Positions 29,430 to 39,400 of a stretch of 49,563 bases of DNA are shown in pieces. The notes under the pieces are model-generated. The model did not search any database and had not been told where the DNA came from. It worked only from the letters and a program-made list of their open reading frames with translations. Source of the DNA: Trichomonas tenax. Taxonomy: Eukaryota; Parabasalia; Trichomonadida; Trichomonadidae. The translations under genes were made by a program, and so were the position numbers. The stretch's first letter is position 1; every line of letters begins with the position of its first letter. Location of the stretch: positions 1 through 49,563 of the forward strand of contig JALKBU010000310.1 in NCBI GenBank assembly GCA_023091735.1, given 5' to 3'.

Positions 29430-32400
29430 TTACTCAAACTCTGAATGATCCTCACTATACAGATTTGGATCGCTGAGATACTCCATCGCATCAGCTCCTT
29501 CATTTGGAATATCAAATATTTCATTGTCACCATCGCTAACATAAATCGGAACAGATTCTCCAACATTATTCCGATTCTCTTCTTCCTGTTTCTTAGTGGT
29601 CTTGGCTGAATTTTTTCGAGGTCTTCCGCGAGCTTTTGTGGAAGTGGTGCAGTTAATGCTTCATAGATGTCAGCGAAATAAGTTCCTGGAATTGGAGGGA
29701 TGCAGAGTATTTTAAAGCGCTCATAGCTCATCCAATAAAGATACCTGATTTTCCATTTTACAATACGTGGAGTTAACCATGGAAGGTTAGCTCGTGCAGA
29801 GATATCTGTCCACTTATTCTGACGCTTAAAATCCGTATAAATTTTAATAATTAGCAGATCTTCTTCTTTGGTGATGACATGTGGAACTGTAAAGTTATCG
29901 AGATGTCCTCGACGCTGAACAATTTCATTTTATCTGGCTTTCGCTTCTGCAGTCCTTTCGTCATCATCAGCAAAAGCTAGGAAGAAAGTATCGAATCTTT
30001 GAGATTGTTGAATGAAATAGGCATACTCCTGATCGAATCTCTGATGATCATCTGCAATTGCTTCATTCCATTCCCTTTTCAGGGTTTCGTCCTTCTCCTT
30101 TATTAGCTCGGCCATTTTGGGACCTCTTCTTTGCTGACGAGATAAAGCTCTTTCAATTTCGATCCTCTCACGAGAAAGTCCTGCATCATTATTAGAGCTT
30201 GATTCGATTGCAGTTCATTCAGGCTCTAATGTTGGGCCTTGAAGTTTATCAGCTTCAAGACTTTCAAGCATTGGTTGAACTCTTTTTTGCCAATCATGTT
30301 CGTGGTCAATCGAATGATCATCTTTGTGAACAATATTAATATTAGGAAGATGCTGAAATTGATTTTTTTTTCTAATTCTTCTGGCTCCCATTTAATAAAC
30401 CGAGTCTTTTCGTAATGATAAGTCAGAGTTGTAGTAGTCTCTGTTGGTGCAGAATTTGGGAAAAGATGCTGAAATCTAGGATCCTGTGACTATTGCTTTG
30501 CTTCACCAATCAATTTGAAAGCTTGTTCTAGCGAAGCATTAATCATTTCAAATAAGCCATTAGAAAATTCGACCTCATGATTTCCTTCATTAATATCCTG
30601 TTGAGCAGACACAACTTGATTGATAATATCAATTAAGAAATGATCAACCTGTTCATTGATAATTCTAAATCGATACAATTTTGATTTTATAATATTAAAT
30701 TTGCTATGAATTTCAATAAATTTGTTTTTCAACTAATTAATTGTTTCTTTAACATTATTGTTTTTTTTTGAATTTGAATAATCATATTATTTAAATCATC
30801 AATAGTTTTTCTTTCAGCTTCGCCTTGTTGATCGTGAAGATGCATTTCATGTTGAGCTTCTTCAATCTGGACATTAGCTTCTATTATCTGTTTTTCCATT
30901 TCGATAATATTCTGTTTTGTATCTTCTATATTATGTTTAGAAGTATCAATTTCTTTCTTTAATTCGACCAGAGCATTTTGTGATTCAACAAGTATATTTT
31001 GTGAATTCGCGACTGAGCTAACTGCATTTTCTATTTTTTGAAAGAGTTCGCAAGATATTTTTGCGCTTTTATCATTTTATCTAGTAATTCATTAAGCTTA
31101 AGTTCGGCATCTTGAACTTTTAATCTTCCTCTTGCTCTTGAGAGTGATATTGGTGCAGAATCATACTCTCGAATAGCACGTTCAAGTTCGCGAGTGTGAT
31201 GTTCAATTTGGACATCGATATCATTAATCTTTTGTGCTGCATCTGTGTGATTATTCTTTGTCGATTCAATTTTGCTTTGGATATCAAGAATCTTTTGATT
31301 GGCATGATCTATTGCTTCAAATGCAACATTAGCATGATGTTCTGCTGCTAAAAGTATATTCATTGTTTCTTTAACAGTACGTGATTGGACCAAATTTGAT
31401 ATATTGATTTCTTCCTTCAAAAGTTCATCAGCTCGTAATTTATTACGAAGAAGGTCATTGATTAGTCCATCATTTCTGTGAATGAGGAGCTTGAAACGGC
31501 GGTGAACACTCCTGATTAATTTGTTGATTGTTTCAAATGGAATATGCTCCAAGATAAAATTGACTCTCCTGAATATTTCTTCAGCTGAATGAACTGGTAA
31601 TTTGAATACTTTTAATCTCCTTTTAATGATAGCCTATAACATTTCGATGGGGTTCAAATCTGGCGAGTTCGGCGGCCATCCATGAAGCATGCGTGTCTTG
31701 CTGATAACATATTCCATGCTTGAATTTGAAGTGTGAGACGGTGCGCCATCTTGTATGAAGAAGTAATGGCGCTTTCCATTAACATCATCACTTGCTTCAA
31801 ATACATTAGACTTTTCAAGATTTTCGATATATTACTGAGAATTTTGCTTGCATTCAACAAGAACAAGTTTCGATTTGTAGTTATATCCAGTTGCTCCGAA
31901 AACCATAATTTTTATGTTTTTATCGGTTCTATGCTGTATGTACGAAGGATGAGATGAATTTCGACGGAACCACCCTCTTTTATTGTCAGGACGTCCTGAT
32001 ATGATGCACTCATCACTGAATACGTTGTCATCAAGGACAATCTGGTCTCTTTGCAGAAGATCAAGTTCAAAATTGAATCTTATAAGACGATTGTCTTCAA
32101 ATATAGCAGCAGACTTGATCAGGATTTGTATTCGAACTCCTCATCTTTGAGTCGGCAGTAGAGAAGAAAACGTGAAACTTTTTGATGAAATTTTTCTTCG
32201 ATTCTGTCAGCACACTCTGAAGCCGTAAGTTTTGGGTCCAAATCAAATTGATCTTCAATAAAATCGTCTATTGCTTTGTCTGTGAGCCGCGGGCGACCAA
32301 ATTTTACTGTTGATATACCTTTTCGAATTCTTGTAATTCGGGTTTTGCTGCAATGATAGCGTTCAGCAATATAGTCATTTGATTTCCCTTGTCTCACTAG

Positions 32401-32467
32401 CTTTTCAATCGCAGAGTCTGGAACAATTTGTCGACCTTTACACTTGCGATTCGTAAGGGGTTGTGTC
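29430..32467 (-). pseudogene. DD34E transposase with C-terminal coiled coil, Myb/SANT-like and AT-hook segments (broken)
   Basis: Read on the minus strand from 32467. 1) A helix-turn-helix N-terminus (IVPDSAIEKLVRQGKSNDYI, then GRPRLTDKAIDDFIEDQ), open to a TGA at 32119. 2) After a frameshift, the catalytic core: first Asp in VLDDNVFSDECI, second in FIQDGAPSHTS, Glu in PPNSPDLNPIE, with 34 residues between the last two (DD34E). TAA at 31832-31834 and TAG at 31634-31636 interrupt it; the TAG replaces the usual Trp after NPIExL. 3) In frame with the core, a long coiled coil from about 31450 to 31031, continuing after frameshifts to 30490. 4) A Myb/SANT-like segment near 29730-29880 (TKEEDLLIIKIYTDFKRQ, KWTDISARANLPWLTPRIV). 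5) An AT-hook-like ARGRPRKN near 29625 and an acidic tail ending at 29430. More stops lie at 30215-30217 and 29930-29932. No functional protein is expected. Confidence 0.7.
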
Positions 32468-32486
32468 CCTCAGAAAAATTGAAATA

Positions 32487-32506
32487 GTATCATTTTTCGC
32501 ACATCA
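32487..32506 (-). repeat. Right terminal inverted repeat
   Basis: Perfect inverted match of 29022-29041; TA follows at 32510-32511. The transposase frame begins about 20 nt inside this end. Confidence 0.9.
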
Positions 32507-32511
32507 TTTTA

Positions 32512-33560
32512 GTTATCAAATGGAAAATTTGAGTCAACATCAAAGTCAAATATAAAAGAAAGGTTCGACTTTGAAGAACTTTTTAATGAAAATAATAAAT
32601 TAAATAGTGCAATTGATTTCGATAATTCCAATTTCATAAATATCGTCGTAATCAACATAAAAGTGCCATTTTTATCACTTTCCTTGGTATCCATCTTCTC
32701 GATTTGGACAAATGTCACTCGAATTGATTATAAATATCCTCAATCAATAGGATGCGATAAATGCAGTATTTATAAATTGCTTTCCAACTTTGCAATTCAT
32801 GTTTTCATTTTATTATGACATTAAAAATTCATTAGAATTGATACATATTGCTTCTTTTGTTCATGAAAATTACATTTATGCATTCAATAGTTGCGTTTAT
32901 AAATTATTAAGTTGATACATTGAAAAATCATTGACAAAAGTTCTAAAATATTACAGACTTAATCTGATATATATTCAATATTGAATGGAAATTTAAGAGC
33001 TGAATTTATTCCATTATGAAGAAATACCTGACTTCGAAAATTTTCAGAATATTCAAAATCATTAACGAAAGTTGAAAAATGAGTAACAGTGTGGATATAT
33101 ACTCCTTTTCATAGAGTTTTAGAATAAGAAAATTCATACTCTTTTATAAAATCTCCACCATCAAATTCGTTAACTAGAACAAAAATCAAATATATTCACT
33201 CAAAATGTTAAGTTATTGATTCTTCCGGATACACTTGAAATACTAAGTAGTTTAATCTTTTATAAACTAAATCAAATTAAAAAAATGCTATCCTACATTT
33301 AGTTTCCAAAATAGAGACGGGAGCATTTTATGAATGTTCAATATTAAAAGAAGTTGTTTATCAAAGGAAATATTCATATAAAGATGCTCCAATTTTTATC
33401 AATGCTTTAATATGCAAAAAGTTACAGTTTTTCCTTGGTATCCATCTTCCAAATTTGGAAAATTGAATATTACTCGAATTGATTTTAAATATCCTCTATC
33501 AATTGGATGTGATGAATGTAATATTTATTTTCCTGTCATTTAAAAATGATTCGAAATGTT
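32512..33560 (+). pseudogene. BspA-like LRR gene fragments (two degenerate copies of the 3' end)
   Basis: Two pieces of BspA-like C-terminus lie in the same orientation as the copy left of the transposon. At 32512-32818 one frame ends TRIDYKYPQSIGCDKCSIYK and LLSNFAIHVFILL, nearly the same as 28868-28973; the upstream part is scrambled by frameshifts. At about 33180-33543 there are VKLLILPDTLEIL, GAFYECSILKEVVYQ and, in another frame, VTVFPWYPSSKFGKLNITRI then SIGCDEC. Stops and shifts throughout rule out a working gene. The stretch 32820-33170 has only faint similarity. Confidence 0.65.
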
Positions 33561-33594
33561 TTGTAAAAAATAATAAACACATATTTATGAGAAA

Positions 33595-35331
33595 TCATGC
33601 GTTGAATTCCATTGGTTTCCACTTCGGGAAGACCTCCTTTGGTGGCTTTGTTCCAATATCATTCGCGCTTATCTTGAAAAATGAATCAGGTTTCTTAACC
33701 TTCAATGTTCTTCCTTCCATTCCATCTCTTAATAAAGGTGATAAATCAATCTCTTTGTCATCTGAGCTCTCAGCAAATCTCACTGGGATTTCGTTCTTAT
33801 CATCTTCCTGCTTCTTATCACTCTTGTTGTTTGGCATGAAGTAAACAAGCTCTTTGTTGACATATGAAACTAACGGTGATGCTGTTGGAATCAACAAGTG
33901 GTAAATCGCTTCACCACAGCTTGCGCCCAATTTCTTCCAGAGGATCTCATCGTACAGCATTCCTGCGTACGGTCCTGCCTTGACGCCACCAAATGATGTT
34001 TCGATTGTGAAGCTCTGAACGACACCCATTTCTCTTCTCACGACAATTCTTCCTGCATCTTTTCTGTCCTTCGGGAATGTGAAGACACAGTGCTCCCATG
34101 AGAAAGCATCAGAAAGGAATGCGTACAATCTTGGTAATGTCTTCTCAGCATCTCTTAATCCTGTATCGTCTGTGTTGGGGCATCCGTAAGCGAATGTGCC
34201 ATGCAAAGATGAGTGTCCGTGGAAATCGATGTAAACAACAACAGGACGTTCCATGGCAGTCTGAGCAATGAGATTCTTTGTCTTCCAGATCTCAGGATGA
34301 AGAACCGGGTTTGGATTTGTCCACATTCTGTTCAAGTCGTGTCCCATAAGAGAAACACGATAAGATCCTTCAACGACACCATCGACGCCAATCATTGGAA
34401 CAATTCTAACAATGCAATGATCCAAAATATATTTCGCAACAGGATGATCAGAAAGCAAGAAATCGATCAATCCGTGAAGAACAAATGATCCATTAGACTC
34501 ACCGGGGTGAATTCTCCCTGTTAAGAAGATACAAGACTTACCAGCCAAAGGAATCTTTGAGTCAGGAGATGTGATTGATAAAACAGGTACATCTCTTCCG
34601 CACAGTGACTGGCACAGGATCTCATGCTGGAAAACGCCTTGCCTTGCCATCTTATCCCATATTTGGATGTTGTGAATCAAATCTGTGTACGTATATGGCA
34701 ATGCATAGCAAAGATAGCAAATGTCGTCATCATAAGGGAATTTCGTTGTGAATTGAACTGTTGCACGTTTTCCTTTGTATTTCGTGCGTGATGTGACAGA
34801 ATATGAATAATTTGAACCGCAATGAACCCAAGAAATTCCTTCTTTCTGCGCTCTTTTTTCACTATACATAAAGCATCTGAGACCTGTTGAGAAAAGTGAT
34901 GTTTCCTTGTGGAAACCAGAAATGAAGAAAGTGTATTTCATCGAAGTTCTAACATTGCTGACTCTGAAGTAGAACCATTGACAAGTTCCTGTTTCATTGT
35001 GATCATATTCGAGAATTAAGTGGTACGAGTCCGGTGTGAGCTTCATTGCCTTTGCTAAATTGCCACTTTCGAATCTGGAATCGAATCTAAGCGTAATATC
35101 GTCGAGTGATTGCGGCGGACCGAGGCAATCGTCCTTGCTCTTGATAGAATACACAAGCTGACCGCTTGACCACAATTTTTCGGGCCATCTTGGTTTAGTT
35201 GCAACTTTTCCGAATGGAGAATGCTCGTTTGAGGGCTTTCCCCTGTGAATGATGTACAAATTGTCACGATCTGACACTGAAGTGAAGGGCTCTGACATAT
35301 CCTCCTCGACATCAGCCTCCTTTATTTGCAT
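33595..35331 (-). CDS. Cytosolic carboxypeptidase, M14 Nna1/AGBL type (578 aa)
   Basis: Zinc carboxypeptidase motifs are complete: H275 and E278 in GRIHPGES, the third ligand H371 in IDFHGHS, and the catalytic E444 in FTIETSFGG, with GHDLNRMW at about 330-337 for substrate carboxylate binding. The beta-sandwich N-domain typical of cytosolic carboxypeptidases precedes it (CQWFYFRVSN near 117-126; CYALPYTYTDL near 208-218). These enzymes remove glutamates from tubulin tails or from gene-encoded C-termini, and so tune axonemes and microtubules; a role in the flagella or cytoskeleton is likely. The tail after residue 500 is charged and low in complexity. The start ATG at 35331 lies 8 nt after an Inr (TCATT, 35341-35337). 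Confidence 0.93.
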   Translation of the reverse strand: MQIKEADVEEDMSEPFTSVSDRDNLYIIHRGKPSNEHSPFGKVATKPRWPEKLWSSGQLVYSIKSKDDCLGPPQSLDDITLRFDSRFESGNLAKAMKLTPDSYHLILEYDHNETGTCQWFYFRVSNVRTSMKYTFFISGFHKETSLFSTGLRCFMYSEKRAQKEGISWVHCGSNYSYSVTSRTKYKGKRATVQFTTKFPYDDDICYLCYALPYTYTDLIHNIQIWDKMARQGVFQHEILCQSLCGRDVPVLSITSPDSKIPLAGKSCIFLTGRIHPGESNGSFVLHGLIDFLLSDHPVAKYILDHCIVRIVPMIGVDGVVEGSYRVSLMGHDLNRMWTNPNPVLHPEIWKTKNLIAQTAMERPVVVYIDFHGHSSLHGTFAYGCPNTDDTGLRDAEKTLPRLYAFLSDAFSWEHCVFTFPKDRKDAGRIVVRREMGVVQSFTIETSFGGVKAGPYAGMLYDEILWKKLGASCGEAIYHLLIPTASPLVSYVNKELVYFMPNNKSDKKQEDDKNEIPVRFAESSDDKEIDLSPLLRDGMEGRTLKVKKPDSFFKISANDIGTKPPKEVFPKWKPMEFNA

Positions 35332-35720
35332 TTCGCAATGATTTTAGGGGATGTTGAAAAATTTAAGGGTGATTTCGAACAGAAAATTTTATGTGTTAGA
35401 AATCAATCAACAATTTTACACGTCAGAAAACAATTTTGAAATAAGGTTATATGTTTTTCTCTTTTTGGGCTTCAGATATGACCCAATATTCTCTTTGCCA
35501 ACAATATATGAATATTTTTTATAGTTAGTATTTATGCAAAAAGAACGATGAATCTTTCCCTTGATCCAAACATGTTCATGGGATTTGATAAGCATAGCCA
35601 TGAGGGCCCTGGAAGTCTGCTTTCATTCTTCAATTTCAGAACTTATGTTACAAAGAAAATGGTGAATTTTTGGTCAATCCTATAATTGTTAAATATTAAC
35701 CTTATGTAACAAAGGTGACA
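35332..35720. promoter_or_regulatory. Divergent promoter region with motif and a short ORF
   Basis: The Inr of the carboxypeptidase gene is at 35341-35337. A minus-oriented copy of the recurrent motif (reads TTCTGACGTGTAAA) is at 35428-35415, about 85 nt upstream of that start. Farther right is a 45-codon plus-strand frame at 35548-35685 with GC-richer codons, whose status is unclear. Confidence 0.45.
35548..35685 (+). CDS. Possible small protein (45 aa), doubtful
   Basis: The frame begins MNLSLDPNMFMGFDKHSHEG, continues PGSLLSFFNFRTYVTKK and ends with TAA. Its codon use resembles coding DNA more than the surrounding AT-rich DNA. A 17-nt stretch inside it (35602-35618) resembles 84-100 with two mismatches. 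There is no clear Inr. It could be a relic exon or chance. Confidence 0.2.
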   Translation: MNLSLDPNMFMGFDKHSHEGPGSLLSFFNFRTYVTKKMVNFWSIL

Positions 35721-36140
35721 ATGGAATCACCTAATCCTGAAGCTGTTGCTGAACATGTAATTCAAATCCTTCAAGACGGCGAAGACAACGAGTGGGACAA
35801 CATTAGATTCGACACTGCTTCAGAACTTCGTATTAACAACGATTATAAAAAAACGAAGATGAAAATTCAAGACATTCTGAACCAAACACCAATCAAAAGG
35901 AAGATTATGACATCTTCTACAAACGAATATGAAATTGCTGAGCTCGTAGATCTCGGCGGTGGCACGAAACCATATAAAGATGCTCTTTCCCAACTTCTCA
36001 CACAAGAAACAGACTTCGGTAAAGAACTATTCAACAGAATAAGCAAACTTGTCGATGACATCGTTGGACCAGAAATTATCAAGAAAACGTCTTATTCTGA
36101 AATGCCTAAAATTGAAAATACGACCAACCTTCTTCAATAG
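35721..36140 (+). CDS. Hypothetical acidic protein (139 aa)
   Basis: I do not recognise it. The ATG at 35721 is used; the frame has a GTG two codons earlier. The protein is soluble, acidic at the N-terminus (ILQDGEDNEWDNIRFDTASE) with a short central basic patch (TPIKRKI), then helical (LFNRISKLVDDIVG). It lacks Cys/His clusters or membrane segments. The gene is divergent from the carboxypeptidase and 345 nt before the large coiled-coil gene, same strand. The frame is compact and has coding-type codons, so a real gene is likely. Confidence 0.55.
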   Translation: MESPNPEAVAEHVIQILQDGEDNEWDNIRFDTASELRINNDYKKTKMKIQDILNQTPIKRKIMTSSTNEYEIAELVDLGGGTKPYKDALSQLLTQETDFGKELFNRISKLVDDIVGPEIIKKTSYSEMPKIENTTNLLQ

Positions 36141-36484
36141 AATGTAATAAAATGTTTTGTATTATCTAATATTGTTAACAAATTTTCTTTGAAATTATAT
36201 ATGAAAAATTACATCAAAATATGATGAATTTGGTGTCAATGAATCTTACAATAATGATTATAGATTTATTTATTATTGAGAAAATTTGAAAAATTTCGAA
36301 ATATTAAAATAATTATATTTCTATAAATTATGAATATTTTTAAATTTGAAATAATGAGAAATATAGAAATTATAGTTATGTATTATGAAATTTAGTAAAA
36401 ATTGATGAAATATTGAAGGGCATAGAGATAATTTCACTTTTTGTGTTACGAGAAAAATTTTGTAAAAAAAATAAATTTGTTTAA
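36141..36484. other. Very AT-rich intergenic region
   Basis: These 344 nt are almost pure A/T with no coding frame. Near the end is an Inr match TCACT at 36434-36438 (+1 at 36436), giving a 49-nt leader to the ATG at 36485. Confidence 0.4.
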
Positions 36485-39400
36485 ATGAATTCTGAACCTG
36501 ATGTTCTTCAGAGAGAACGAATTAAAATGATGCCGGTTGAATTTCAATCAATTTACAAACACGTTGCATTCCAATTAGATGAATTCAACATAGTTTCGAA
36601 TACAAAAGTTTTAACACCACAAAATAACGCACAAGCGAGTGCTATACAGAAGAAAATCTCAGCGAGTCTGTCTCAAACAGAGGAATGTGCCGCAGCAAAG
36701 TACCACGGATGCGAAACTGTCTCGAATTGGATGAATATTCTGCAAATTGAACAGGAATCGTTCGAAGGATCACCACAGGACTCTGATTCATTGGTTTCTA
36801 ATGAGAATACTGTCGTTCTTACATACAGAGGAAACGCAGTTGAGCTTAAAGCATTAGAATCTGAGGTCCAGGAGTACTTAAGGAGGTTAATTAACTCAAA
36901 AGAGACACCACTTACGATCAGACTCGATAAATATCTGTCTGATTCTAAATCAAATCTCGCTACACGCCAAGATATGTTAAAACGTTTGACAAAGCAAATA
37001 GAAAAGCAAGATACACTGTTTAAATCGGCTTCTGCTGAAGGAAAACAGCTAAACGATGACAATGAGCGTTATAACACAATGTTAACAAATTATCGATCTT
37101 CAGAGAATTATGCGATCATTCAAAAGGCAAAGAAACTAAAAATTATGATAGAAGATTGGAACGCGAGAAAGAGCGACTTAGCAAATAAAATAAATGAATC
37201 GAAAGAGGAATCAGAAAATTATCAATCTCTCGAAAAAGCAAATTCAAACTTAACAAAAGCAGATCTTAAAAATACTGATAGCCTTAATAAACTTAAATCG
37301 CATTTCGAAGAAACAATCAGAGCTATTAATGAAGAATCTGCAATTGAAGATTCGAGAAATACAACAATGATGGCAGCAATTCAAAAGGATTTAGGAAGCA
37401 TCCGTAACACTTTATTATCTCGAGAACGCAAGCAAACATCTTCTGAAATATCTAAATGCAAATCAACATTCGATCGTTTAATAAACAGAATTAAAAAGCA
37501 AACGGGATCGATGAAAAAACAAACAGAAAAATCACTTAAAAGCAGCAATAAAGAAGGTCCAAGTGAAGAACAATGTTCGAATGTTTTAGATAAAGAACAC
37601 GAGAATGACTCTAATTACTGGGGAGAAATATTTGCGGAACAAAAGAAAGAATTTCAAGATATTTTAGATACACACTTATCGAATTTAAACAACGAAAAAG
37701 ATGCAGCCGTTAAAAAGATTGTCGATGAAAATGCAAATAAATACGCTATTTTGTTATCAAAGAAAGACAGACTCACGATTTCAAACGCCGAAAGACAATT
37801 AGAGTATGAATCAGTTCACGATAGAATCGAATCAACAGAAGGAATATTGAATGATTTACTTGCACAATTAAATGAAAAGACAGAAGGTGAAAGTGATCTC
37901 AAAAATGCAAACGCAAATGCAAAAGGAAAGACAGATTCTGTTACATATGAAATTAGACAGAGAATTGAGGCGATGCAGAAGTTCATTGATGGAGCAACAA
38001 TCATCAAAGATGAATGCAGAAGAATGTTAAAAGAAATAATGAAGAGAACAGCGGATTGCCAAAAAGTTCAAATTCCACCAAGAAGCAAATCTTTCAATAA
38101 CATTATTGATCAACTTTACAATAATGGATCAACAGAAGAATATGAAGAATTTAATGAAGAAGAAAATCAAAATGATGTTATTCAAGAGCAAAACCAAGAA
38201 GAAGAGGTTGAAGGCGAATTTATTGAAGAAGAAGAAATGCTTGAAGAAGAACTCGAAGAAAATGAAGAAGATATTGAAGGAATTGATTTCGTTTATAAGT
38301 ACGAAGAGCGCGATATTGAGAACGAAGCAATGCTTAAAGATGCAATGATGCTTGTTGACGGAGGAAAATATACAATCATTGAAAGAGGCGGAAAGAAATA
38401 TTTGAGGATTCGTTATAGAAGGAAAGTCACTGATCCCCCATTATTTGATGTTGGAATTATTGAAGCAAAAGTCGATGAATCAGGTAATGTTACATTCACT
38501 GATTCTGATGGATCCGAGAAAACTATTGTTGCTGATGAAACAAATATCTTTGTTGATGAAGATGAAAATCAAGTAATGATAAGTGAAAATGGAAGAGTTA
38601 TTTTCTTGGGTGATAAATCGAAGCTAAATATGAATGATACGATGGTATTCAATAAAACAGATGGAACTGTTCTTATGATAGATACTGATGGAAAAGTTTC
38701 AATTGTTGATTCCGATGGTAATCAAACAATTTATGCACGAAATGGAACAAAAACTGTATTTAATCCTGATGGAAGTAAAACAGTTAGTGAACAAAGTGGA
38801 AGAGTTATTATGATTGATGTTGATGGTAATAAAACAATCACTGAAGCAGATGGCTCAAAGACAACAATTGATTCTAAATCTGGAAAGAAGACTGTCGTTG
38901 ATTCACAAGGAACAACAATCATCACCGAAAAGACAGGAAAGAAAACAATTATACAAAAAGATGGTAGTAAAATAATCATGGATTCGACTGGTAAACAAAT
39001 CATTCTTGATGCAACAGGAAAGAAGACTCTCATCAGGCCAACGGGATCAAAAATTAACATTTTGGATCAGATAAAGGATATCAGACTCGATGATAAATCA
39101 AAGCTTGCAATTTTGGATTCAGATGAAGAACCAACGATTTTACAAAAATCTGGTACTAAAACAATCATCAAAAATAATCTTGAGGTCACTGTTGTTGATT
39201 CACTTAACTCTGATTCTGTTGTTTCATCACATGGTGATACAACAGTCATTGAAACAGATGATGGTGTCAAAGTAGTTGTTGAAAACACAGAAATTAAAAC
39301 TGTCATTGATCCCGAAGGCACTCAAACAGTTTTAGATGAAAAAGTCAATCAAATCAAAATTGACACAGAACAAGGCACAAAAACATTGATTGATAAAGAA

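Larger units (their letters stand above)
29017..32511 (-). mobile_element. Decayed Tc1/mariner-type transposon with an unusually long transposase gene
   Basis: Perfect 20-bp terminal inverted repeats flank the element: TGATGTGCGAAAAATGATAC at 29022-29041 and its reverse complement at 32487-32506. Each is bounded by TA (29017-29018 and 32510-32511), as for Tc1/mariner insertion at TA. The element is about 3.49 kb, more than twice a typical Tc1. All coding potential is on the minus strand. It inserted in BspA-like pseudogene DNA. A further inverted copy of the end, with one mismatch over the first 16 bases, occurs at 29107-29124, so the left end could be a nested small element. Confidence 0.85.

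Noticed and set aside
31031..31552. A separate 173-aa coiled-coil gene
   Set aside because: Its apparent start is a TTG, and the frame is continuous with the transposase C-terminus upstream, inside the transposon.
38106..38348. Lysine-rich 80-aa plus-strand frame
   Set aside because: It is the shifted reading of the Glu-rich tract of the large coiled-coil gene.
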